Shown piece by piece: positions 26,022-33,696 of a stretch of DNA of 35,216 nucleotides. Below the pieces are notes generated by a model. It ran no database searches, was not told where the DNA came from, and saw only the letters and a list, made by a program, of their open reading frames with translations. Source of the DNA: Verrucomicrobiales bacterium. Lineage in GTDB: Bacteria > Verrucomicrobiota > Verrucomicrobiia > Verrucomicrobiales > DEV007. Both the position numbers and the translations under genes were made by a program. The stretch's first letter is position 1. Each line of letters starts with the position of its first letter. Where the stretch lies: the NCBI GenBank assembly GCA_018058245.1, contig JAGPCC010000012.1:1-35216 (forward strand). The letters are read 5' to 3'.

Positions 26022-26579
26022 ATGGAGCCAGCACTCAAAACGATTTACAAAACTAAGGCCGTTCCAGGTTTGAACGAAAAGTTCGCCTACAAGAATGTTC
26101 ATTGCGTACCGACCCTCGAAAAGGTTGTCCTGAACGTCGGGTTCGGTAAGGCGGAAGACCGCAAGGCGGCCGCCGAAGCAGTGATCGGGGATCTCGGGAA
26201 GATCACCGGCCAGCGCGCAGTGCCAACTAAAGCGAAAAACGCGATTTCAAACTTCAAACTCCGGATCGGTGATACGGTCGGTGCGCGTGTCACCCTCCGA
26301 GGGGCGAGAATGTGGGAGTTTTTAGATCGTTTTATTAACGTAGCCTCCCCTACGATTCGCGACTTTCGTGGTCTTTCTTCGAAGTCATTCGATGGAAATG
26401 GGAATTACACTTGCGGTATCTCTGACCACACGATCTTCCCGGAGATCGAACTGGACAAAGTAACTCGGACGATCGGGTTTGACCTCACGATTGTGACAAG
26501 TGCACAGACGGACAACGAGGCTCGCGAGCTTCTCACGCTCATTGGCATGCCTTTCCGCAAGCCGGGATCAGCCGCTTAA
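26022..26579 (+). CDS. rplE: 50S ribosomal protein L5
   Basis: A 185-residue L5, which binds 5S rRNA and the P-site tRNA. Motifs include VPTLEKVVLNVGFGKAED, IGDTVGARVTLRGARMWEFLDR and DFRGLSSKSFDGNGNYT. The next gene is rpsH after 38 nt; rpsN, which lies at this place in most bacteria, is absent. Confidence 0.98.
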   Translation: MEPALKTIYKTKAVPGLNEKFAYKNVHCVPTLEKVVLNVGFGKAEDRKAAAEAVIGDLGKITGQRAVPTKAKNAISNFKLRIGDTVGARVTLRGARMWEFLDRFINVASPTIRDFRGLSSKSFDGNGNYTCGISDHTIFPEIELDKVTRTIGFDLTIVTSAQTDNEARELLTLIGMPFRKPGSAA

Positions 26580-26617
26580 TCGAACTTTTATATTTATAAC
26601 TAACCTTTTTAGGAACC

Positions 26618-27016
26618 ATGGCTGTAGTCAGTGATCCCATTTCAGATTTCCTCACCCGCTTCAAGAACGCCACCTTGGCGCAGAAGGAGGAGTTTTCCGC
26701 ACCCTACTCCAAAGTGAAGGAGGAGATTGCCCGCATTCTCAAAGAAGAGGGTTACCTCTGGTCCTATCAAAAGGTGGGCGAAGGAGTTCACTCGGAGATC
26801 AAGGTGAAGCCTCGTTATCTGGGGAACACTCCTTCTCTGAAGAATCTCAAGCGGGTTAGTCGCCCAGGTCTCCGTCGTTACGTTGGTTGTGAGGAGATCC
26901 CCAAGGTTCTCGGGGGAATGGGAATTGCCATTGTTTCCACTTCAAAAGGGATCATGGCCGGGCACACTGCCCGGAAGCAGAATATCGGTGGGGAGTTGCT
27001 GGCACTTGTCTGGTAA
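26618..27016 (+). CDS. rpsH: 30S ribosomal protein S8
   Basis: A 132-residue S8, a central-domain 16S rRNA-binding protein and, in E. coli, repressor of the spc operon. It starts VSDPISDFLTRFKNA and ends with the conserved STSKGIMAGHTARKQNIGGELL block. AGGA about 6 nt before the ATG may serve as the ribosome-binding site. Confidence 0.98.
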   Translation: MAVVSDPISDFLTRFKNATLAQKEEFSAPYSKVKEEIARILKEEGYLWSYQKVGEGVHSEIKVKPRYLGNTPSLKNLKRVSRPGLRRYVGCEEIPKVLGGMGIAIVSTSKGIMAGHTARKQNIGGELLALVW

Positions 27017-27056
27017 CCGCATCGAAGAGCCTGAAATTACAATTAAGGAACAAGTC

Positions 27057-27599
27057 ATGTCGCGCATAGGAAGAAAGCATATCACTCTCCCCGGACAGGT
27101 GGAGATCAAGGTCCAGGACGGAAACCAAGTCCACGTTCAGGGTCCAAAGGGAACGCTCCAATGGAGTCTCCCGAACGGGATCGAAGTGGAACAGAACGAC
27201 GGGTCTCTCGTTGTTTCCCGGACGTCCGAAGAGCGCACCGTTCGGGCCATGCACGGGACTGCCCGGAGCCTGATTGCGAACATGATCGAAGGGGTTCTGA
27301 ACGGATTTACGCGAGATCTGGAAATCATCGGAGTGGGATTTCGTGCCACAGTAAAGGGGCAGGATCTCGATCTCAGCCTCGGTTTTTCCCACCCGGTGCT
27401 ACATCCGATCCCAGAAGGTCTCACCGTGACGGTTGAGGGAAACACCAACATCAAGATTGCTGGGATCGACAAGCAGATGGTCGGTCAGTTTGCCGCAGAG
27501 GTGAGATCCTACTATCCTCCTGAGCCATACAAGGGTAAAGGGGTTCGCTACAAGGGAGAGAAAGTCCGCCGGAAACAAGGTAAGAGCGTGAAGCGGTAA
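27057..27599 (+). CDS. rplF: 50S ribosomal protein L6
   Basis: A 180-residue L6, at the factor-binding stalk base. [19 protein letters not shown] opens the first of two similar domains; the C-terminal signature [22 protein letters not shown] is complete. The frame is open back into rpsH, but AAGGAA at 27045-27050 and the conserved N-terminus fix the start at 27057. Confidence 0.98.
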   Translation: MSRIGRKHITLPGQVEIKVQDGNQVHVQGPKGTLQWSLPNGIEVEQNDGSLVVSRTSEERTVRAMHGTARSLIANMIEGVLNGFTRDLEIIGVGFRATVKGQDLDLSLGFSHPVLHPIPEGLTVTVEGNTNIKIAGIDKQMVGQFAAEVRSYYPPEPYKGKGVRYKGEKVRRKQGKSVKR

Positions 27600-27628
27600 T
27601 TTCCAAAATTTTACAGAGGAACAAACAA

Positions 27629-27985
27629 ATGAGTCTTTATATTCGCAAAGAGGCACGGGCCAAAGTGAGACTGCGTATCCGGAAGAAGATTTCTGGGACA
27701 GCGGAGCGTCCGCGTCTCGCGATCCATTTCTCCAATCAGAATGTCTACGCGCAGCTGATTGATGATGACGCAGGGCGCACTCTTGCGGCAGCGTCCTCCC
27801 TGGACAAAACCCTCGGCGCTAAAGGTGCCAATAAAGAAGCCGCCGCAAAAGTGGGCGAAGCAGTTGCGAAAGCAGCAAAGGGAGCCAGCATTGAAACCGT
27901 CGTTTTTGATCGTGGTGGTTTCAAATATCACGGTAAGGTAAAAGCCCTCGCCGATGCTGCCCGTGAAGCCGGTCTCAACTTTTAA
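27629..27985 (+). CDS. rplR: 50S ribosomal protein L18
   Basis: A 118-residue L18, which binds 5S rRNA with L5. [20 protein letters not shown] and [24 protein letters not shown] are the usual signatures. AGAGGA lies 9 nt upstream of the ATG. Confidence 0.98.
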   Translation: MSLYIRKEARAKVRLRIRKKISGTAERPRLAIHFSNQNVYAQLIDDDAGRTLAAASSLDKTLGAKGANKEAAAKVGEAVAKAAKGASIETVVFDRGGFKYHGKVKALADAAREAGLNF

Positions 27986-27997
27986 TTTTTGATAGTA

Positions 27998-28702
27998 ATG
28001 AGCGACGAAATCGTAAACGAAAATACGCCTGAAAACCCTGCCGCAGAAGAAGCAGTGGTTCCAACGGAAGCCGGGACGGAAGTGGCAGCGGCTGCGGAGA
28101 GCGTTGATTCCTCTCCGAGCGAGGACGCGAGTCCGGTAGCGGAAGGTGGAAAGTTCGACAAATTGAAAAAAGCGGAGGATATTCTTCGTGCCAATGCGCC
28201 ACCATCCTATCGGGAAGAGTCTGAAGATTCCTTCGAGAAAGTCGTCCATATCAACCGCTGTTCGAAGGTGGTAAAAGGGGGACGTCGTTTCAGCTTTAGC
28301 GCCTTGGTGGTCAGTGGTGATCGCAATGGTCGTGTCGGTTTTGGGTTCGGGAAAGCCCAGGAAGTTGCCGAGTGCATCAAGAAGGCCAGCGAGTCTTCCA
28401 AGAAATTTATGGTCGAAGTGAACATCACGAAGAACACCATTCCTCATCCGGTAATCGGTGAGCATGGCGGTGGACGGGTGATGCTTCGTCCAGCTTCTCC
28501 CGGAACCGGCTTGATTGCAGGTGGTGGAGTTCGTGCCGTGGTGGAAGCCGCCGGCATCAAGGATGTCCTCGCGAAATCGATGGGATCCAACAACCAAGCA
28601 AACGTCGTAAAAGCGACGATCAATGCCCTCGAGAAGCTGCGCACGAAAGAGCAGATCTACACGCTCCGCGGAAAGCGCCTTGCGGACAAAAAAGCCCTCT
28701 AA
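27998..28702 (+). CDS. rpsE: 30S ribosomal protein S5 with acidic N-terminal extension
   Basis: A 234-residue S5; the family is normally about 165 residues. Residues 80-234 are standard: EKVVHINRCSKVVKGGRRFSF, the double-stranded RNA-binding fold with RVGFGFGKAQEV, HGGGRVMLRPASPGTGLIAGG and the C-terminal lobe. Residues 1-79 are an added Ala/Glu/Ser-rich acidic segment (for example NENTPENPAAEEAV), predicted disordered. The start is the ATG at 27998; a TTG three codons upstream is less likely. rpmD, normally next, is absent and rplO follows after 24 nt. Confidence 0.97.
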   Translation: MSDEIVNENTPENPAAEEAVVPTEAGTEVAAAAESVDSSPSEDASPVAEGGKFDKLKKAEDILRANAPPSYREESEDSFEKVVHINRCSKVVKGGRRFSFSALVVSGDRNGRVGFGFGKAQEVAECIKKASESSKKFMVEVNITKNTIPHPVIGEHGGGRVMLRPASPGTGLIAGGGVRAVVEAAGIKDVLAKSMGSNNQANVVKATINALEKLRTKEQIYTLRGKRLADKKAL

Positions 28703-28726
28703 TTTTTCTCATAGGAGATATCATTC

Positions 28727-29173
28727 ATGAAACTTCACGACTTACAACCCACCCCGGGATCAAAACACCGTAGCCGCCGTGTGGGTCGCGGTGAGAGTTC
28801 CGGACTCGGAAAGACTAGTGGCAAGGGCCACAAGGGACAAAAAGCCCGTTCTGGAGCTTCGATTCGCCCTGGATTTGAGGGTGGTCAGATGCCCCTTGCT
28901 CGTCGCCTTCCCAAGAAGGGATTTAACAATGCTCAATTCAAGACGCAGTATGCGATCGTGAACCTTTCCGATTTGGAAGTGAAATTTTCTGACGGGGATG
29001 AGGTGAATGAGGAATCGCTTCGCGCCTTGGGTTTAGTCAAAGGTCGTTTCGACGGAGTGAAGGTTCTTGCGAAGGGCGAGGTGTCCAAGAAATTGACCGT
29101 TTCGGTGGAAAAGATTTCCGCGACCGCAAAAGAAAAGATCGAGAAAGCGGGCGGTACTGCCACAGAGGTGTAA
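28727..29173 (+). CDS. rplO: 50S ribosomal protein L15
   Basis: A 148-residue L15. The basic N-terminus ([51 protein letters not shown]) threads into 23S rRNA; the C-terminal domain ends [19 protein letters not shown] stands about 11 nt before the ATG. A 94-nt gap with hairpins separates it from secY. Confidence 0.98.
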   Translation: MKLHDLQPTPGSKHRSRRVGRGESSGLGKTSGKGHKGQKARSGASIRPGFEGGQMPLARRLPKKGFNNAQFKTQYAIVNLSDLEVKFSDGDEVNEESLRALGLVKGRFDGVKVLAKGEVSKKLTVSVEKISATAKEKIEKAGGTATEV

Positions 29174-29189
29174 TTGCCTGCGCCTCTCT

Positions 29190-29231
29190 TCCGGTTTGTA
29201 TGCCGGACGCCTCCTATGGAGGCGGACTTTT
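29190..29231 (+). promoter_or_regulatory. Tandem hairpins between rplO and secY
   Basis: TCCGG/CCGGA (29190-29194/29203-29207) is followed immediately by the perfect 7-bp stem CGCCTCC/GGAGGCG (29208-29214/29218-29224) with a TAT loop and then GACTTTT. The second hairpin with its short T-run is terminator-like but inside the cluster. It might reduce readthrough to secY or set an mRNA processing point. Confidence 0.45.
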
Positions 29232-29267
29232 GATCCGGAATTCAGCTACACCCTCCCGACCCCTGCG

Positions 29268-30779
29268 ATGATTTCAGCATTTGCCAATACCTTTAAGATT
29301 CCGGAACTTCGTTCGCGGATCGTGTTCACTCTTTTGGTGATCGTCATTGTCCGTCTCGGCGCGGTAGTCACTCTCCCCGGGGTCGATGGCAATGTCCTTC
29401 AGGACTGGTACAATCAGGTAAACCAGCAGTCGAACGACAGCCAAGGTCTTACCGCAGTTCTTGCGTTGATGAACGTCTTCAGTGGCGGAGGGCTTCAGAA
29501 CTCTGCACTGTTCGCGCTTGGGATCATGCCCTACATCAGTGCGTCGATTATGATCCAGTTGCTGACTGCGGTCGTTCCTTCCTTAGGCAAACTTTCACGT
29601 GAGGAGGGTGGACGCCAGAAGATCAGCCTATACACACGTGTCCTCACGATCCTTCTCTGTCTTTTGCAGGGAGTGATGCTTGCAAAATCGTTGGTGACTC
29701 CAGAAGCGAACCCCTTCCTACGGGACATCGCGAGTGTGTCGACTCAAGAGTTGGTCCCGGATGGTGGGATGCTCTTTATCATCAAAACAGTGATCATCAT
29801 CACGGCCGGAACGATGTTTCTGATGTGGCTCGGCGATCAGATTACCGAACGAGGAATTGGAAACGGGGTTTCGATCATCATTACGGTAAATATCATTCAC
29901 GCACTGCCAGGAGCGCTCTATCAAGTTTACAACACCTACGTAGCGAGCGCCGGGGATAATCTCCTGAGACCGTTCCAGTTGGTTGCCTTGTTAGCCTTCT
30001 TATTCTTTGTCGTTGCAGCGGTCATTTCAATCACCCAGGCGCAACGCCGTGTCCCGATCAATTACGCAAAACAGGTTCGGGGCGGGAAGATGTATGGTGG
30101 CCAGTCGCAGCACATGCCTTTGAAGGTGAATTATGCAGGGGTGATGCCGATCATTTTTGCTCAAGCAATTCTTATGTTTCCTTCCCAGATTATTGGCTGG
30201 GCATTTCCGAACGAAGTGTGGGCTCGGAATCTTTCCGTGGTTCTCGGCGGGGGTGGTAGTGGAATCGTTTTTTACTCCCTCACCGGTCTGATGATCTTCT
30301 TCTTCAGTTACTTCTGGGTGGCAACGATGTTTCAACCGAATCAGATCGCTGATGATCTCAAGAAGAGCGGTGGATACATCCCTGGTGTTCGGCCTGGGAA
30401 ACCGACTGCCGAATTTTTGGATCGGACGATGAGTCGGCTCACCTTTGCGGGAGCGATTTTCTTGACGATCGTTGCTGTGTTGCCTCCGATTCTGACTAAG
30501 ATGATGGGAGTTCCTCCTCTCGCCGCCCAGTTTTTCGGCGGAACAGGTCTGCTTATTATGGTCGGTGTTCTTCTTGACGTGATGCGTCAGGTCGAGACTC
30601 ACCTGATTCAGCGCCACTATGACGGGTTCCTCCGAAAAGGAAGGATTCGCGGCCGCTTTGACGGACCAGGTGGAAAAGGGGCTGCGGCAAGCGGAAATCA
30701 AATTCTCTGGTTGCTTGTTATCGCTGCAGTTCTCATCATCGGTGGGATCGTCTACTACCAGGTGGTCGCGAATCGATAG
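29268..30779 (+). CDS. secY: Preprotein translocase subunit SecY
   Basis: A 503-residue SecY, the channel of the Sec translocon, with ten membrane helices. Signatures are FKIPELRSRIVFTLLVI at the start, ALGIMPYISASIMIQLL (helix 2, lateral gate), MWLGDQITERGIGNGVSIII and IMVGVLLDVMRQVETHLIQRHYDGFL near the end. The length exceeds the usual 430-450 residues owing to a longer first periplasmic loop and the loop after helix 4. The frame is open 24 codons upstream through the hairpin region, but the conserved N-terminus starts at the ATG at 29268. The C-terminus has an extra hydrophobic stretch (LWLLVIAAVLIIGGIVYY), possibly an eleventh helix. Confidence 0.97.
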   Translation: MISAFANTFKIPELRSRIVFTLLVIVIVRLGAVVTLPGVDGNVLQDWYNQVNQQSNDSQGLTAVLALMNVFSGGGLQNSALFALGIMPYISASIMIQLLTAVVPSLGKLSREEGGRQKISLYTRVLTILLCLLQGVMLAKSLVTPEANPFLRDIASVSTQELVPDGGMLFIIKTVIIITAGTMFLMWLGDQITERGIGNGVSIIITVNIIHALPGALYQVYNTYVASAGDNLLRPFQLVALLAFLFFVVAAVISITQAQRRVPINYAKQVRGGKMYGGQSQHMPLKVNYAGVMPIIFAQAILMFPSQIIGWAFPNEVWARNLSVVLGGGGSGIVFYSLTGLMIFFFSYFWVATMFQPNQIADDLKKSGGYIPGVRPGKPTAEFLDRTMSRLTFAGAIFLTIVAVLPPILTKMMGVPPLAAQFFGGTGLLIMVGVLLDVMRQVETHLIQRHYDGFLRKGRIRGRFDGPGGKGAAASGNQILWLLVIAAVLIIGGIVYYQVVANR

Positions 30780-30808
30780 GATTCCATAGGACTCGTTCTA
30801 AAGGACAC

Positions 30809-31648
30809 ATGGCAAAGAGGAAATCTAGAATCCAACTCCGCACGGGGAGGGAACTGGATGGACTTCGCGAGGCAGGACTCATTGCTGCTGAAGTGTTGGG
30901 TCGAACTTGCGCACTGGTGAAAGCCGGTATTACTACCGGGGAATTAGACCGCGCCGCTGCGCAATTCATGGCCGATCGATCGGTCAAGAGTGCTTTTCTC
31001 GGATACAAGGGATTCCCTGGACAAACGTGCATCTCAATCAATGAAGAAGTGGTGCATGGGATCGGTGGTTCCAGAATACTTGTTGATGGAGATGTTGTGA
31101 AAATCGACGTCGGCATCGAGACTGCGACCGGTTGGATTGGCGATAATGCGAAAACCGTTACCGTTGGAACCATGTCTTCGGGAGCGAGGGCCCTGCTCTC
31201 TGCGACGGAGGAATCTCTCTACGTGGCGATTGGAAATGCGAGGGAAGGAGAATTGCTTTCTTCCGTCTGTGGGGCGGTCGAAGAGCACGTTTCTCGATTC
31301 GGATTCACGGTGGTGAAACAGTTTGTCGGGCATGGCGTTGGGAGAAAATTGCACGAAGAACCCCAAGTTCCGAACTACTGGGACCCAACCGAAATGAGCG
31401 CGCGTCATTTCAAGAATCCCCGTCTTCAAGCTGGTATGGTCCTAGCGATCGAACCCATGGTAAATGCGGGCTGCGAAGACGTGCAGATTCTTGGTGATGC
31501 CTGGACGGTGATCACGGCAGACCGTGCGCTTTCGGCGCATTTCGAACATACCATTCTAGTCACTACCGGCGAACCGGAAATCCTTACTCCTCGCGAGAGA
31601 AGTTTTGCTCCCTCCTCGACCGAATTGCTTGGCGAAACTGGGATTTGA
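30809..31648 (+). CDS. map: Methionine aminopeptidase, type I
   Basis: A 279-residue MetAP, which removes the initiator methionine from nascent proteins. Metal ligands can be read as Asp in VVKIDVGIE, Asp in IGDNAKTVTV, His in FVGHGVGRKLHE, Glu in LAIEPMVNAG and Glu in AHFEHTILV; the substrate-binding His is in EVVHGIGG. A secY-map order occurs in many bacteria, but adk and infA, often with them, are missing. A short Lys/Arg-rich N-terminus (MAKRKSRIQLRTGREL) precedes the catalytic domain; there is no zinc-finger extension. Confidence 0.97.
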   Translation: MAKRKSRIQLRTGRELDGLREAGLIAAEVLGRTCALVKAGITTGELDRAAAQFMADRSVKSAFLGYKGFPGQTCISINEEVVHGIGGSRILVDGDVVKIDVGIETATGWIGDNAKTVTVGTMSSGARALLSATEESLYVAIGNAREGELLSSVCGAVEEHVSRFGFTVVKQFVGHGVGRKLHEEPQVPNYWDPTEMSARHFKNPRLQAGMVLAIEPMVNAGCEDVQILGDAWTVITADRALSAHFEHTILVTTGEPEILTPRERSFAPSSTELLGETGI

Positions 31649-31695
31649 GCAAAATAAAATTTTTTGAAAAATTCGAACATTCAAACAAACACTGG

Positions 31696-31723
31696 TTGCG
31701 AGACCGAAAATCTGTAGTACACA
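31696..31723 (+). promoter_or_regulatory. Candidate promoter of the rpmJ-rpsM-rpsK-rpsD unit
   Basis: TTGCGA (31696-31701), a 16-nt spacer and TACACA (31718-31723). The -35 and the spacer length match the rpsL promoter (TTGCGG, 16 nt, TATATT). The distance from -10 to the CCCC of the following hairpin is 6 nt in both, which raises confidence despite the weak -10. Confidence 0.45.
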
Positions 31724-31728
31724 TTCCG

Positions 31729-31764
31729 TCCCCGCGCTGGAAATCACCGTGGGGAGTCTTTTTT
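31729..31764 (+). terminator. Terminator-like hairpin between map and rpmJ (map terminator or rpmJ leader attenuator)
   Basis: TCCCCGCG (31729-31736) pairs with CGTGGGGA (31748-31755), including one G-U pair, over an 11-nt loop, followed by GTCTTTTTT (31756-31764). It would stop transcription from map. Because the likely rpmJ promoter lies just upstream of it, it may also act as a leader attenuator. No other convincing promoter is seen between it and rpmJ. Confidence 0.65.
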
Positions 31765-31820
31765 AAGTCGGTTGAGTTTCTTTCGACCACTGTTCCAAGA
31801 CCCCAAACCACTCTTTTCTC

Positions 31821-31934
31821 ATGAAAGTCAGACCCTCAGTGAAACGCCTTTGCAGTGACTGCCGCATCATTAAGCGGCAGGGAGTTCTGCGTGTAATTTG
31901 CACGAACCCTCGTCACAAGCAGCGTCAGGGCTGA
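31821..31934 (+). CDS. rpmJ: 50S ribosomal protein L36
   Basis: A 37-residue L36, too short for most gene searches but complete: [20 protein letters not shown] at the start and NPRHKQRQG at the end. It is the zinc-binding (C+) form, with C11, C14, C27 and H32 as ligands. It lies 24 nt before rpsM, its usual neighbour. infA is absent upstream. Confidence 0.96.
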   Translation: MKVRPSVKRLCSDCRIIKRQGVLRVICTNPRHKQRQG

Positions 31935-31958
31935 TCTCAATTTATCCTTACCTGAATT

Positions 31959-32330
31959 ATGGCACGCCTACTCGGAGTTGAAATTCCCAACGAGAAACGC
32001 ATCGAAGCGTCTCTTCCCTACATCTATGGCATCGGCCGGACAACGGCGACGAAGATTCTTGAGGAGGCTGGAGTAGATCCAAACATCAGGACAGGCGAGC
32101 TTTCCGACGACCAGATGGGGCGCATAGCAAGTGCGATCACTGGTGGTGGAGTGATGATCGAGGGGGACCTTCGTCGTGATATTCAGGGCCATTTGAAGCG
32201 GTTGACATCGATCAATAGCTATCGTGGCTATCGCCATCGTAGGAACCTTCCGGTCCGTGGGCAGCGCACTTCAACTAACGCGAGAACTCGTAAAGGTCGC
32301 CGTAAGACCGTGGGTGTGATTCGTAAATAA
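31959..32330 (+). CDS. rpsM: 30S ribosomal protein S13
   Basis: A 123-residue S13, a head protein forming intersubunit bridges. [21 protein letters not shown] opens it; [27 protein letters not shown] at the C-terminus is the rRNA/tRNA-contacting tail, complete to RKTVGVIRK. It has no clear Shine-Dalgarno. Confidence 0.98.
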   Translation: MARLLGVEIPNEKRIEASLPYIYGIGRTTATKILEEAGVDPNIRTGELSDDQMGRIASAITGGGVMIEGDLRRDIQGHLKRLTSINSYRGYRHRRNLPVRGQRTSTNARTRKGRRKTVGVIRK

Positions 32331-32350
32331 TCCGTAGAAGACTTAAGAAG

Positions 32351-32899
32351 ATGGCTGGAGAAGAAATTTCTGAAAAGGTGGGCGGTGCGACAGAAGAAGT
32401 CGTGGTCAGCGCTCCCGAAAAAGTGGCCGCGGCTCCGGTCGAAGTCCGCAAGGAAAAAGAGAGGCCTCGCACTGCCGAGGATATCTTCCTTGAGATGGAG
32501 GGTGCCGAAGGTGCTGAAAAACCCAAGGTCATCAAGGCCAAGGGTAGCAAAAATGTTCATACTGGTGTTGTTCACGTGGCAGCTACGTTTAACAATACGA
32601 TCGTTTCTGTATCGGATCAGAACGGAAACGTCATAGGTTGGTCAAGTTCGGGTAAGATGGGTTTCCGTGGCTCACGGAAAAGCACAGCCTATGCTGCCCA
32701 GCTTGTTGCTCAGGATGCCTGCCGTCAGGCGATGTCGCATGGGCTGAAGCAAGCCGAAGTTCGAGTCAAAGGGCCTGGTGCAGGTAGGGAATCTGCGGTC
32801 CGTGCAGTGCAGGGACTTGGCATTGATGTTTTGAAAATCGCTGACGTGACCCCGGTTCCTCACAACGGTTGCCGCCCTAAGAAAGCTCGTCGTGTTTAA
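32351..32899 (+). CDS. rpsK: 30S ribosomal protein S11 with acidic N-terminal extension
   Basis: A 182-residue S11; the family is about 129 residues. Residues 68-182 are standard ([72 protein letters not shown]). Residues 1-62 are an added segment rich in Glu, Ala and Val ([36 protein letters not shown]), similar in character to the extension on S5. No alternative start would give a normal-length protein beginning at the conserved part. Confidence 0.97.
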   Translation: MAGEEISEKVGGATEEVVVSAPEKVAAAPVEVRKEKERPRTAEDIFLEMEGAEGAEKPKVIKAKGSKNVHTGVVHVAATFNNTIVSVSDQNGNVIGWSSSGKMGFRGSRKSTAYAAQLVAQDACRQAMSHGLKQAEVRVKGPGAGRESAVRAVQGLGIDVLKIADVTPVPHNGCRPKKARRV

Positions 32900-32936
32900 T
32901 CATTGTTGGACAACAATTAACTTTTTTTACTGAGAC

Positions 32937-33548
32937 ATGGCTAGAGACACAGGTCCAACAGATAGAATCAGCCGCCGCTTCGGAGTGGCGCTTTTCGGTC
33001 CCTCCAAGGCGCTTGAGCGTCGCCCTTACCCTCCGGGTCAGCACGGTGCTCGTGGTGCTCGCAGAAAGAAGAGCGACTATGCGGTCGCTCTCGGTGAGAA
33101 ACAGAAACTCCGTCTTCAATACGGGATTCTTGAAAAACAGTTTCGCCGTTACTTTGCGGAAGCGCAACGTCGTCGCGGGATCACGGGGGATATCCTCGTG
33201 CAACTCCTCGAGACTCGCCTCGACAATGTGTGCTACCGTCTCGGAATGGGGAATACCCGCCGCGCCTCGCGCCAGTTGGTCGGACACGGGCACATCCGAG
33301 TGAACGGACGGCGAGTCGATGTGCCGTCGTATTGTGTGAAGGCAGGGGATGTGATCACTGTGTGTGACAATACCCGGTCACAGCAACTCGCCGCTCGTGC
33401 GCTCGATCTGACTGCGGCTCGTCCAGTGATGGATTGGCTTTCTTTCGACAACGACAGTCTCACAGGGAACGTGAATCGTCTTCCGGATGCGGAAGAGATT
33501 GACACGATGGTGAATGTCCGTCTTGTGGTTGAGCTTTATTCGAGATAA
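32937..33548 (+). CDS. rpsD: 30S ribosomal protein S4
   Basis: A 203-residue S4, a primary 16S rRNA-binding protein. It has the S4-domain block ETRLDNVCYRLGMGNTRRAS and VGHGHIRVNGRRVDVPSY. The N-terminus lacks the zinc-binding cysteines, so it is the C-minus form. It is the last gene of the cluster: rpoA and rplQ, which usually follow, are not here, and a terminator begins 25 nt downstream. Confidence 0.98.
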   Translation: MARDTGPTDRISRRFGVALFGPSKALERRPYPPGQHGARGARRKKSDYAVALGEKQKLRLQYGILEKQFRRYFAEAQRRRGITGDILVQLLETRLDNVCYRLGMGNTRRASRQLVGHGHIRVNGRRVDVPSYCVKAGDVITVCDNTRSQQLAARALDLTAARPVMDWLSFDNDSLTGNVNRLPDAEEIDTMVNVRLVVELYSR

Positions 33549-33572
33549 TCTCCTCAACTTTTTCTCCACAGA

Positions 33573-33621
33573 TGTGACCTTCGGCGTTCATTCGATCACC
33601 GGAAGTCACATTTTTGTTTTT
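33573..33621 (+). terminator. Intrinsic terminator of the ribosomal-protein cluster
   Basis: TGTGACCTTCGG (33573-33584) pairs with CCGGAAGTCACA (33599-33610) with a single mismatch and one G-U pair over a 14-nt loop. TTTTTGTTTTT (33611-33621) follows. It is the strongest terminator in the window and confirms that the cluster ends after rpsD. Confidence 0.9.
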
Positions 33622-33696
33622 AGCAGAAATCACTTTCCGCATCCGCCTCGGCTGGGTAACATTGCAGGTGTTCTCTCTTCCCTTCCTTCGATCCTT

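Noticed and set aside
27611..28597. 328-codon minus-strand frame opposite rplR and rpsE
   Set aside because: Both plus-strand genes are intact ribosomal proteins; the antisense frame has no recognisable motif.
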